A stretch of 64,000 nt of DNA from Pseudomonas sp. H1h (GTDB taxonomy: Bacteria > Pseudomonadota > Gammaproteobacteria > Pseudomonadales > Pseudomonadaceae). The notes beneath the pieces are model-generated. The model worked only from the letters and a program-made list of their open reading frames with translations. It searched no databases and was not told the DNA's origin. Made by a program: the position numbers and the translations under genes. Positions 9,206 through 17,268 of this stretch are shown here, in pieces. The stretch lies in the NCBI RefSeq assembly GCF_000633255.1, contig NZ_AYMJ01000030.1, forward strand, positions 124,001 through 188,000, read 5' to 3'. Numbering within the stretch: the first letter of the stretch is position 1; each line of letters opens with the position of its first letter.

Positions 9206-9613
9206 ATGGACGGATACGGCAGCCTTTTCGAACGCCTCAACGGCGATGCGGAACTACGCAAGGGCAGGAGCCTCGAGGCTTCTGCCATGGCGTCGGTGGC
9301 TGCCCATCTGGCCAAAATGCTCAGCACCCGGGCGGGCAGCGTGCAAACGCTGTCCGACTACGGGTTGCCCGATCTCAATGACATGCGCCTGAGCCTGCAC
9401 GACTCCCTGAGTCAGGCCCGCTTGGCCATCGAAAGCTTCATCGAAGCCTACGAGCCGCGCCTGAGCAACGTGCGTGTCATTTCCCTGCCGCGTGACCACG
9501 ACCAGCTCCGTCTGGCCTTCAGCATCGAAGGCCTGCTGGAAGTCGAGGGTTTCAAGCGTCAGGTCAGTTTTTCCGCGCGCCTGGATGGCAGCGGTCAAGT
9601 GAAGGTCACCTAA
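9206..9613 (+). CDS. tssE: T6SS baseplate protein TssE (gp25-like)
   Basis: 135 residues with the gp25/TssE fold: N-terminal SLFERLNGD, central VQTLSDYGLPDLND, and the C-terminal EPRLSNVRV block that holds the conserved Glu-Pro-Arg of gp25 proteins. TssE forms part of the baseplate wedge with TssF and TssG. In HSI-II loci tssF follows tssE directly; here about 2.2 kb of PAAR, effector and immunity genes separate the two. Confidence 0.93.
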   Translation: MDGYGSLFERLNGDAELRKGRSLEASAMASVAAHLAKMLSTRAGSVQTLSDYGLPDLNDMRLSLHDSLSQARLAIESFIEAYEPRLSNVRVISLPRDHDQLRLAFSIEGLLEVEGFKRQVSFSARLDGSGQVKVT

Positions 9614-9624
9614 GGAGAATCCCG

Positions 9625-10149
9625 ATGTCTGGCAAACCCGCAGCACGAGTATCCGACCCCACCGCTTGCCCACTTCCTGGCCACGGTACCAACCCGATCG
9701 CCGCCGGTTCCGGTGACGTGTTCTTCGACGGCCTCGCGGCCGCCCGCCAAGGCGATGCCTCGGCGTGTGGTGGTGCGTTGGTCGGTGATCTGGCGACCAC
9801 GGTTTTGATCAATGGCAAACCCGCCGCGACCGTGGGTTCGGTTGGTGCTCACGGCAACAAGGTCACGGCAGGTTCCGGGACGGTGATTATCGGTAATTCG
9901 CATTCGCCCGCTCCGTTCGTTCCACCGATTCCGTTGAATATTTTTGGGTTCAATGTTCGTGTTCAGCTCTTGGACGCTGGTTCTGGGGCACCACTCAAAA
10001 ACATCTCCTATGTTGCGACACTAGAGGATGGGACGCAGGTGCAGGGAGTGACCGACGACGCGGGTTTTTCGAAGCCCCTGGGTCAAAAAGCTCAATCACA
10101 AAGCGTTCAGTTCGCTGCTAAGCCGAACTGGCTTTTGCGAGGAGAGTGA
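9625..10149 (+). CDS. PAAR spike-tip protein with C-terminal transthyretin-like extension
   Basis: 174 residues. Residues 1-95 are a PAAR domain: RVSDPTACPLPGHGTNPIAAGS at the front and repeated PAAR-like turns (GKPAATVGSVGAHG), with His and Cys residues suited to the metal at the cone tip. Residues 115-165 form a beta domain (VRVQLLDAGSGAPLKNISY, then DGTQVQGVTDDAG) typical of transthyretin or carboxypeptidase-regulatory-like folds. PAAR proteins sharpen the VgrG needle and carry cargo. The stop is one base before the next ATG, so the following gene is its likely cargo. Base composition falls toward A+T after about 9930. Confidence 0.9.
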   Translation: MSGKPAARVSDPTACPLPGHGTNPIAAGSGDVFFDGLAAARQGDASACGGALVGDLATTVLINGKPAATVGSVGAHGNKVTAGSGTVIIGNSHSPAPFVPPIPLNIFGFNVRVQLLDAGSGAPLKNISYVATLEDGTQVQGVTDDAGFSKPLGQKAQSQSVQFAAKPNWLLRGE

Positions 10150-10150
10150 G

Positions 10151-10828
10151 ATGGGACAACCGGCTCAAGTCACAACCGTAGTAACGACGCCTGCAGCTGA
10201 TGTGGCGCCGGTTCAAATCTATTTGGTGGGTGACGACGACTACGTTATTCCAGTTGTTTTTCCAGACTACAAAATCCACATCGACGGCTATCAGACGACG
10301 TTTTTCGGTAAAAAAATAGAGATACCCGGTGGTAAAGCTCCCTACCTCGGACATGCGGGCGTTCTCGTAATTAACGGAAAAACGGGTCAGTCAAAATATT
10401 ATGAATATGGTCGTTATCCCGGGCCTGGACCGGCAGGACGGGTACGTGTTGGTCGAATTCCTGACGTGGTACTGAAAGGTGGTTCGATCACTGAATCGTC
10501 CCTCAAGAAAACCCTCAGACACATCGCCATCGAGCACGGCCAATCCGGAAATATCACCGGGGTTGTTTTGAGAGGACATGTCTACGACCAAGCGCTTACT
10601 TGGCTCAAAGCGAAAGAGGCGGAAAACTCGAACTCCAAACGGCAAGAATATGATCTTGGAAATCATAACTGTGTGACGTTTGCGACGGATTTGGCAGAGG
10701 CGGTTGGTTTCTCGATTCCTTTTCGGACGCGGGTTGTCGTCCCAAGTGCTTACATGGCCCAGTTTCAATTCAGTGAGCCCGATCTGGACTACACCTTCGC
10801 AACCGACACTTTGGAGATTACCAAGTGA
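10151..10828 (+). CDS. Putative T6SS effector, papain-like (permuted NlpC/P60-type) hydrolase
   Basis: 225 residues. Residue 68 is a His in LGHAGVLVING and residue 174 is a Cys in GNHNCVTFATDLAEAVG. This order (His first, N-C-x-x-F later) is that of permuted papain-like enzymes of the NlpC/P60 and YiiX type, and of lecithin-retinol-acyltransferase-like folds. T6SS effectors of this class usually cut peptidoglycan peptides; a different amide or ester substrate is possible. It sits directly behind the PAAR gene and its stop overlaps the next gene's GTG start, which gives the order spike, toxin, immunity. The assignment rests on the two motifs only. Confidence 0.65.
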   Translation: MGQPAQVTTVVTTPAADVAPVQIYLVGDDDYVIPVVFPDYKIHIDGYQTTFFGKKIEIPGGKAPYLGHAGVLVINGKTGQSKYYEYGRYPGPGPAGRVRVGRIPDVVLKGGSITESSLKKTLRHIAIEHGQSGNITGVVLRGHVYDQALTWLKAKEAENSNSKRQEYDLGNHNCVTFATDLAEAVGFSIPFRTRVVVPSAYMAQFQFSEPDLDYTFATDTLEITK

Positions 10829-11190
10829 AGGTATTGAAGTGGACTTTCGTTTCCATATTTGCGCTGACGCTCTTTTTGGGGATCGCAGCCTACTCATTGC
10901 TTGAGCGTTCTGACGGAAAGGTACCGACCTTGAAAGATCATCCTAATGCTCATTGGAGCGGGGCGCAGGATGGAGGTGTTTTTTTTGAAATCACGAAATC
11001 AGATCCTCCAGCCTATTACGTTGAGATTCGTTATGAAAGTGGGGACATCTGGGCTGAGGGTTGGGTAAAGCACGACCTTAAAGAGGGCCGTAAGTTAACC
11101 AGCCAGAACCTACTCGGTTACGACGGTGGTGACGTTGTTTATTTACAGGATGGAACAGTTCTGGAACTGAATGCGGCAGCGGTCAAATGA
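10825..11190 (+). CDS. Small membrane-anchored or exported protein, probable immunity protein
   Basis: 121 residues from a GTG start that overlaps the stop of the effector gene (GTGA). Residues 6-25 are hydrophobic (WTFVSIFALTLFLGIAAYS), an uncleaved anchor or signal peptide, followed by a soluble, beta-rich domain of about 95 residues. I recognise no family. Placement immediately after the toxin, translational coupling to it and predicted location in the periplasm all fit an immunity protein against a peptidoglycan-targeting enzyme; this is inference. Confidence 0.65.
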   Translation: MKVLKWTFVSIFALTLFLGIAAYSLLERSDGKVPTLKDHPNAHWSGAQDGGVFFEITKSDPPAYYVEIRYESGDIWAEGWVKHDLKEGRKLTSQNLLGYDGGDVVYLQDGTVLELNAAAVK

Positions 11191-11363
11191 TGTGGCTGAG
11201 TATGATCCGGATGCCAGGCAACTATCAGTTGAACATCCACGATGCTGCGGGCAGCAAGACCCTTGACGCCGTTCAGTTGCAACAACTTCTGGCTGCGGTC
11301 AAGAAGGTCACTGAAGGCACGCAACGGGAGTGGACGATCCGTGAGGCTTCGATCTGCCCATGA
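11187..11363 (+). pseudogene. Truncated paralogue of the following lipoprotein gene (C-terminal remnant)
   Basis: A 58-codon frame begins at ATG 11187, overlapping the previous stop, and ends at TGA 11361-11363, overlapping the ATG at 11360. From GNYQLNIHD to its end it aligns without gaps to the last 48 residues of the next gene (16 identities by eye, including D-A, W-T and a final C-P). The N-terminal half with the lipoprotein signal is missing. The bases around both stops share the 12-mer TCTGCCCATGAA (11353-11364 and 11757-11768). This looks like the leftover of a tandem duplication of an immunity gene. Confidence 0.6.
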
Positions 11364-11383
11364 AACAATCAAGGAAGAGTTTT

Positions 11384-11767
11384 ATGTTGAGATGGGTGAG
11401 CCTCTGCGCGTGCTTCGTTTCGCTGACGGCATGCGCTGCACAGCAGGTCTACCGCAATGATGTGTACCTGCGGAACACATGTGGAGTACCGCTGGAGCTG
11501 ACGCTGGCAAACGACTCCAACTACGACGACCAACCACGCAGCTTCATGTTGGCTCCGAATGAACGCAGCTCCATCGCCAACTATCAATCCTTCGGCGAAG
11601 ACGTATTGGGACAGATAAGCGACCAATACAGCCTGACGCTGAAAAGTCCAACGGCCAGTAACACCATCGATGCGAAAGCGTTGCGCAAAGCGATAGCGGG
11701 CGTTGAAAAGACCGAAGAGAAAGCAGTTCGCTCCTGGACGCTCAATGACGGGGCTTTCTGCCCATGA
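11384..11767 (+). CDS. Small lipoprotein, candidate (orphan) immunity protein
   Basis: 127 residues from the ATG at 11384, which has an AAGGAAGAG ribosome site just upstream; an in-frame ATG at 11360 would add eight residues. The signal ends in SLTAC, a good lipobox, so the mature protein is a lipoprotein of about 108 residues. Its C-terminal half is duplicated in the fragment directly upstream. No known domain is recognised. Position in the PAAR/effector insertion suggests immunity, either to the papain-like effector or to a toxin no longer encoded here. Confidence 0.6.
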   Translation: MLRWVSLCACFVSLTACAAQQVYRNDVYLRNTCGVPLELTLANDSNYDDQPRSFMLAPNERSSIANYQSFGEDVLGQISDQYSLTLKSPTASNTIDAKALRKAIAGVEKTEEKAVRSWTLNDGAFCP

Positions 11768-11830
11768 AGCGCCTTGGCGCTGATCACCCACCCGGTTTTC
11801 TTGAAAAAAACGATAAACAGGTAACTCTCC

Positions 11831-13618
11831 GTGTCCTTTAACCACTACTACCAAAGCGAACTCACCGCACTGCGCCAACTCGGTCGCCGTTTCGCCGAGC
11901 GTAGTCCGGCGTTGGCGCCGTTCCTGGGCCAGGCCGGGCGGGATCCGGATGTTGAGCGGTTGCTGGAAGGTTTTGCGTTCCTCACCGGACGCCTGCGCCA
12001 GAAGCTCGATGACGAGTTGCCCGAGCTCAGCCATTCGCTGATGCAACTGCTGTGGCCGAACTACATGCGCCCGCTGCCGGCGTTCAGTATTTTGCAGTTC
12101 GATCCGCTGAAGCGTTCGGGGCCGGCGTTGTTGGTGGAGCGCGATACGCCGATTGAAAGCAAGCCGATCGAAGACGTGCGCTGCCGTTTCCGCACCTGCT
12201 ACCCGACCGAGGTGCTGCCGCTGGATCTGGCTGCGCTGAACTACTCGGTGAAGGGCGACGGTTCGCTGCTCAGCCTGCGTCTGGAAATGAGTGCCGACGG
12301 CCACCTCGGTGAGCTGGAGCTGAGCAAACTGCGCCTGCACTTCGCCGGTGAGCGCTACATCAGCCAGATGCTCTACCTGAGCCTGCTGCGCAACCTTGAA
12401 GGCATCGAGCTGATCCCGCTCGACGGCGCCGGCAAGCCAATCGATGGCGTGGCCGGCAAGCCGATGGCGTTCAAGATTCCCGGTGACCGGGTCAAGCCGG
12501 TGGGTTTTGCCGAAGAAGAAGCGTTGATCCCGTATCCGCTGAACACCTTCCGTGGCTATCGCTACCTGCAGGAATACTTCGCCTTCCAGGACAAGTTCCT
12601 GTTCGTCGACGTCAACGGCCTGGACATCCTCAAGGCGCTGCCCGAAGACACGCTCAAGCAGATGCGCGGCCTGGAACTGCGCTTCGATATCCGCAAGAGC
12701 GGCATCATGCGCATGCGTCCTACGCTGGATAACGTGAAGCTGTTCTGCACGCCGATTGCCAACCTGTTCGCGCACGACGCACTGCCGATCCGCCTCGACG
12801 GCAAGCAGGATGAATACCTGCTGCTGCCGGCGGAATTCGATCTGGAAAACTGCGGCGTGTTCTCGGTCGAAACCGTGACCGGCTGGAAGCCCGGTGGCCT
12901 CGGTTATCAGGAATACGTGCCGTTCGAATCGTTCGAGCACGACCCGAGTTTCGACGTGCCCAACAGCCGCCCGCACTACAGCATCCGCCAGCGTTCGTCG
13001 CTGCTGCACGACGGCCTCGACACCTACCTGAGCTTCGGTATCCGCCACACCGAAGCCCATGAAACCCTGTCGATCGAGCTGATCTGCACCAACCAGAACC
13101 TGCCGCGCAAGCTCAAGCTCGGCGACATCTGCATGGCCTGCGAAGAGACGCCGGAGTTCCTCAGTTTCCGCAACATCACCCCGGCCACGTCGAGTTTCGC
13201 GCCACCGCTGAACCGTGACTTCCTGTGGAAGCTGATCAGCAACATGTCGCTCAACTATCTGTCGCTGGCCGACGTCAACGCGTTGAAGGTGATTCTCGAA
13301 ACCTACGACCTGCCGCGCTACTACGACCAGCACGCGGAGAAGGTCAGCAAACGCCTGCTCGGCGGCCTCAAGCACATCAAGCACCAGCACGTCGACCGGC
13401 TGCACCGGGGCTTGCCGGTGCGGGGTCTGCGCACCGAACTGACCATCGACCCGGAAGGGTATATCGGCGAAGGCGACCTGTTCGTTTTCGCCTCGGTTCT
13501 TAACGAGTTTTTCGCGCTTTACGCCAGTCTCAATTCGTACCACGAGCTGCGGGTAAAAAGCACACAGGGAGAGGTGTACCAATGGACACCACGTATGGGC
13601 CTGCAGCCCCTGCTTTAA
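11831..13618 (+). CDS. tssF: T6SS baseplate protein TssF (VasA/ImpG)
   Basis: 595 residues, full length. The start MSFNHYYQSELTALRQLGRR is a standard TssF N-terminus and uses GTG. Further family blocks are FLTGRLRQKLDDELPELSHS followed by LLWPNYMRPLPAFSIL, and the C-terminal EFFALYASLNSYHELRV. TssF joins TssG, TssE and TssK in the baseplate wedge. The tssG start lies inside the end of this gene (37-bp overlap), so the two are translationally linked. Confidence 0.96.
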   Translation: MSFNHYYQSELTALRQLGRRFAERSPALAPFLGQAGRDPDVERLLEGFAFLTGRLRQKLDDELPELSHSLMQLLWPNYMRPLPAFSILQFDPLKRSGPALLVERDTPIESKPIEDVRCRFRTCYPTEVLPLDLAALNYSVKGDGSLLSLRLEMSADGHLGELELSKLRLHFAGERYISQMLYLSLLRNLEGIELIPLDGAGKPIDGVAGKPMAFKIPGDRVKPVGFAEEEALIPYPLNTFRGYRYLQEYFAFQDKFLFVDVNGLDILKALPEDTLKQMRGLELRFDIRKSGIMRMRPTLDNVKLFCTPIANLFAHDALPIRLDGKQDEYLLLPAEFDLENCGVFSVETVTGWKPGGLGYQEYVPFESFEHDPSFDVPNSRPHYSIRQRSSLLHDGLDTYLSFGIRHTEAHETLSIELICTNQNLPRKLKLGDICMACEETPEFLSFRNITPATSSFAPPLNRDFLWKLISNMSLNYLSLADVNALKVILETYDLPRYYDQHAEKVSKRLLGGLKHIKHQHVDRLHRGLPVRGLRTELTIDPEGYIGEGDLFVFASVLNEFFALYASLNSYHELRVKSTQGEVYQWTPRMGLQPLL

Positions 13619-14589
13619 GCGGGCTGACGAAGGTAATACGCGAGTACTCGCTGTTTCAGGCCGTGCTGCTGGTGATCGACCGGCTGCGCGAGGCACACCC
13701 GTACCTGAGCGAAGACGATCTGTACGACCAGGTGGAGTTCCAGGCCAACCCGAGCCTGGGCTTTCCGCGCAGCGACGTCGACCGTGTGGAGTTTTTCGAA
13801 GAGCACGGGCAGATGCGCGCGCGCATGCGTTTCAACCTGATCGGGCTGGTTGGTTCCGGCTCGCCACTGCCGGCGTTCTACGGCGAGCAGGCGCTGGGCG
13901 ACAGCGAAGACGGCAACCCGACGCGCAACTTCCTCGACCTGTTCCATCATCGCCTGCAACGGCTGATGCTGCCGATCTGGCGCAAGTACCGTTACCGCGC
14001 CAGCTTCCAGAGCGGTGCGCTCGATCCGTTCTCGGCGCAGCTGTTCGCGCTGATCGGCCTGGGCGGCGAAGAGATCCGCAAGGCCAAGGAACTGAACTGG
14101 AAACGCTTGCTGCCGTACCTCGGTCTGCTCAGTTTGCGGGCGCACTCGGCGGCGCTGATCGAGGCCGTGCTGCGTTACTACTTCAAGCACGAAGACCTGG
14201 TCATCGAGCAGTGTATCGAGCGTCGCGTGGAGATCCTCGACGAGCAGCGCAACCGTCTCGGTCGCGCCAACAGCCTGCTCGGTGAAGACCTGGTGCTGGG
14301 CGAGCAGGTGCGCGATCGCAGCGGCAAATTCCGCATTCACATCACCGAACTCGACTGGGAGCGATTCCACGAATTCCTGCCGATCGGGTTCGGTTACCAG
14401 CCGCTCTGTGCGCTGGTGCGGTTCACCCTGCGTGACCCGCTTGATTACGACATTCGCCTGGTGCTGCGCCCGGAAGAAATCCGCGAACTGCGCATTGGTG
14501 AAAAGAACGACTGTCGCCTGGGGTGGACCAGTTGGCTGGGCTGCGAGAAAGCAGACGGCGTGGTGACTCTGGGCAGCAAAATTCATTAA
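13582..14589 (+). CDS. tssG: T6SS baseplate protein TssG (VasB/ImpH)
   Basis: 335 residues. Characteristic blocks are the N-terminal YSLFQAVLLVIDRLREAHP, the GLVGSGSPLPAFY loop present in nearly all TssG proteins, and NFLDLFHHRLQRLMLPIW. TssG is the second wedge component that binds TssF. It is preceded by GGGAGAGG inside tssF and is followed by clpV after 11 bases. Confidence 0.95.
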   Translation: MDTTYGPAAPALSGLTKVIREYSLFQAVLLVIDRLREAHPYLSEDDLYDQVEFQANPSLGFPRSDVDRVEFFEEHGQMRARMRFNLIGLVGSGSPLPAFYGEQALGDSEDGNPTRNFLDLFHHRLQRLMLPIWRKYRYRASFQSGALDPFSAQLFALIGLGGEEIRKAKELNWKRLLPYLGLLSLRAHSAALIEAVLRYYFKHEDLVIEQCIERRVEILDEQRNRLGRANSLLGEDLVLGEQVRDRSGKFRIHITELDWERFHEFLPIGFGYQPLCALVRFTLRDPLDYDIRLVLRPEEIRELRIGEKNDCRLGWTSWLGCEKADGVVTLGSKIH

Positions 14590-14600
14590 GGACGTGAGCC

Positions 14601-17258
14601 ATGATCAACGTAGACCTGCAACAACTCATCCAGGCGCTGGACGCCGAAACCCGCCGTGACCTGGAACGTTCGGCCGAACGTTGCGTGGCCCGTGGCGGCA
14701 GCAAGATCCTCGTCGAAGACCTGCTGCTGGGTCTGCTGGAACGTCCGAACGGCTTGCTGTCACGTGCGCTGCAGGATGCAGACGTCGACGCCGGCGAACT
14801 GAGCGCCGCGCTGCAATCTCGCGTTGAACACAGTGCCTCGCGCAACCCGGTGTTTGCCCCGGAACTGGTGCAATGGCTGCAAGACGCGTTGCTGGTGGCC
14901 AACCTCGAACTGGGCCAGACCCAGGTCGAAGATGCCGCACTGATCCTCGCGCTGCTGCGCAACCCGATGCGCTATGCCGGCAGCCGTTATCAGCCGCTGC
15001 TCGCCAAGTTGAACATCGATCGCCTGAAAGAATTCGCCCTGTCGCAACAGGAGCAACCGGCCGCCAACGGCAAGCCGGCCGCTCAGGGCGAATCGCTGCT
15101 GCAGCGCTTCACCCACAATCTCACGCAACAGGCCCGCGACGGCAAACTCGACCCGGTGCTGTGCCGCGATGGTGCAATCCGTCAAATGGTCGACATCCTC
15201 GCCCGTCGGCGCAAAAACAACCCGATCGTGGTCGGTGAAGCCGGTGTCGGCAAGACCGCCATCGTCGAAGGCCTGGCCTCGCGCATCGCAGCCGGTGAAG
15301 TGCCGCAGGTGCTCAAGGGCGTGGAGCTGTTGTCGCTGGACATGGGCCTGCTGCAGGCGGGTGCCAGTGTCAAAGGTGAGTTCGAACGTCGTCTCAAAGG
15401 CGTGATCGACGAAGTCAAAGCCTCGCCAAAACCAATCATCCTGTTCATCGACGAAGCCCACACCCTGATCGGCGCTGGTGGCAATGCCGGTGGTTCCGAC
15501 GCGGCCAACCTGCTGAAACCGGCGCTGGCGCGTGGCGAACTGCGCACCATCGCCGCCACCACCTGGGCCGAGTACAAGAAATACTTCGAGAAAGACCCGG
15601 CACTGGCCCGGCGTTTCCAGCCGGTGCAACTGCACGAACCGACCGTCAGCGAAGCGGTGACCATTTTGCGTGGTCTGGCGCAGGTCTACGAGAAGAGCCA
15701 TGGCATCTACCTGCGTGATGACGCGGTGGTGTCCGCCGCTGAGCTGTCCGCGCGTTATCTGGCCGGTCGCCAACTGCCGGACAAAGCCGTCGACGTCCTC
15801 GATACCGCGTGTGCCCGCGTGCGCATCAGCCTCGCCGCCGCCCCGGAAAGCCTTGAGCGCCTGCGCGGCGAACTGGCCGAAGGTGGTCGTCAGCGTCAGG
15901 CCCTGCGTCGCGATGCCGAGGCCGGTCTGCTGATTGACCACGAAGCCCTGGATGCACTGGAAACGCGTCTGGACGAAGCCGAAAGCGAAATGGTCGCCCT
16001 GGAAAGCCTGTGGACTGAACAGAAACAACTGGCCGAGCGCCTGTTGGAACTGCGTCAGCAACTGGCCAAGGCCCGCGAAACTGCCGCGGTCGAGCCGACC
16101 GTCAGTGTGGAAGAAGACGCTGAAGGCACCGTGATCGAAACCCTCGTTGCCGAGGTCGAGGAAGGCCAGAGCGTCGAAGCGCTGGAAGCCCAGCTCAACG
16201 AAACCCACAGCGCCTTGACCGCCGCGCAGGTCAAGGAGCGTCTGGTCAGCTTCGAAGTCTGCCCGCGTCTGGTGGCTGAAGTGATCAGCGCCTGGACCGG
16301 CGTGCCGCTGGCGCAACTGGCTCGCGAGCACAACGCCAAGGTCGCGAGTTTCGCCACCGACCTTCGCACGCGCATCCGTGGTCAGGAACAAGCCGTGCAC
16401 GCACTCGATCGTTCGATGCGCGCCACAGCGGCTGGCCTGAACAAGCCAGATGCACCGGTCGGCGTGTTCCTGCTGGTCGGTCCAAGCGGCGTCGGCAAAA
16501 CCGAAACCGCGCTGGCCCTCGCTGACCTGTTGTATGGCGGCGATCGTTTCATCACCACCATCAACATGTCCGAGTTCCAGGAGAAGCACACCGTATCGCG
16601 CCTGATCGGTGCGCCACCGGGCTACGTCGGTTACGGCGAGGGCGGCATGCTCACCGAAGCGGTGCGCCAGAAGCCGTACTCGGTGGTGCTGCTCGATGAG
16701 GTCGAGAAGGCCGATCCGGACGTGCTCAACCTGTTCTACCAAATCTTCGACAAAGGCGTGGCCAACGACGGTGAAGGTCGCGAAATCGACTTCCGCAATA
16801 CGTTGATCCTGATGACCTCGAACCTCGGCAGCGACAAGATCAGCGACCTCTGCGAAGACGGTGCACGCCCGACTGCCGAGCTGCTCGAAGAAACCATTCG
16901 CCCGGTACTGAGCAAACACTTCAAACCGGCGCTGCTGGCGCGGATGAAAGTGGTGCCGTACTACCCGGTCGGCGGCCCGGTGTTGCGCGAGCTGATCGAG
17001 ATCAAACTCGGCCGTCTGGGCGAGCGCTTGAACCGTCGTCAGCTGGATTTCAGCTGGTGCCAGAACCTTGTCGATCACCTGTCCGAGCGTTGCACCCAAA
17101 GCGAAAGCGGCGCGCGCCTGATCGATCATCTGCTGGATCAGCACGTACTGCCGCTGGTGGCCGACCGCTTGCTCGATGCGATGGCTACCGGTGAAAGCCT
17201 CAAGCGGGTGCATGCCACGCTCGACGGCAACGCCAGCGTGACGTGCGAGTTCGCCTGA
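14601..17258 (+). CDS. clpV: T6SS sheath-recycling AAA+ ATPase ClpV (TssH)
   Basis: 885 residues. It has an N-terminal Clp_N domain (about 5-150), a first AAA module with Walker A GEAGVGKTA near residue 212 and Walker B FIDEAHTL, a long middle coiled coil (about 400-530), and a second AAA module with Walker A GPSGVGKTE near residue 627 and LLDEVEKA. ClpV proteins differ from ClpB by their N-terminal domain and cluster location. It uses ATP to pull apart contracted TssBC sheaths in the cytoplasm. It ends ten bases before the sigma54 activator gene. Confidence 0.96.
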   Translation: MINVDLQQLIQALDAETRRDLERSAERCVARGGSKILVEDLLLGLLERPNGLLSRALQDADVDAGELSAALQSRVEHSASRNPVFAPELVQWLQDALLVANLELGQTQVEDAALILALLRNPMRYAGSRYQPLLAKLNIDRLKEFALSQQEQPAANGKPAAQGESLLQRFTHNLTQQARDGKLDPVLCRDGAIRQMVDILARRRKNNPIVVGEAGVGKTAIVEGLASRIAAGEVPQVLKGVELLSLDMGLLQAGASVKGEFERRLKGVIDEVKASPKPIILFIDEAHTLIGAGGNAGGSDAANLLKPALARGELRTIAATTWAEYKKYFEKDPALARRFQPVQLHEPTVSEAVTILRGLAQVYEKSHGIYLRDDAVVSAAELSARYLAGRQLPDKAVDVLDTACARVRISLAAAPESLERLRGELAEGGRQRQALRRDAEAGLLIDHEALDALETRLDEAESEMVALESLWTEQKQLAERLLELRQQLAKARETAAVEPTVSVEEDAEGTVIETLVAEVEEGQSVEALEAQLNETHSALTAAQVKERLVSFEVCPRLVAEVISAWTGVPLAQLAREHNAKVASFATDLRTRIRGQEQAVHALDRSMRATAAGLNKPDAPVGVFLLVGPSGVGKTETALALADLLYGGDRFITTINMSEFQEKHTVSRLIGAPPGYVGYGEGGMLTEAVRQKPYSVVLLDEVEKADPDVLNLFYQIFDKGVANDGEGREIDFRNTLILMTSNLGSDKISDLCEDGARPTAELLEETIRPVLSKHFKPALLARMKVVPYYPVGGPVLRELIEIKLGRLGERLNRRQLDFSWCQNLVDHLSERCTQSESGARLIDHLLDQHVLPLVADRLLDAMATGESLKRVHATLDGNASVTCEFA

Positions 17259-17268
17259 GGTGGGTGTG

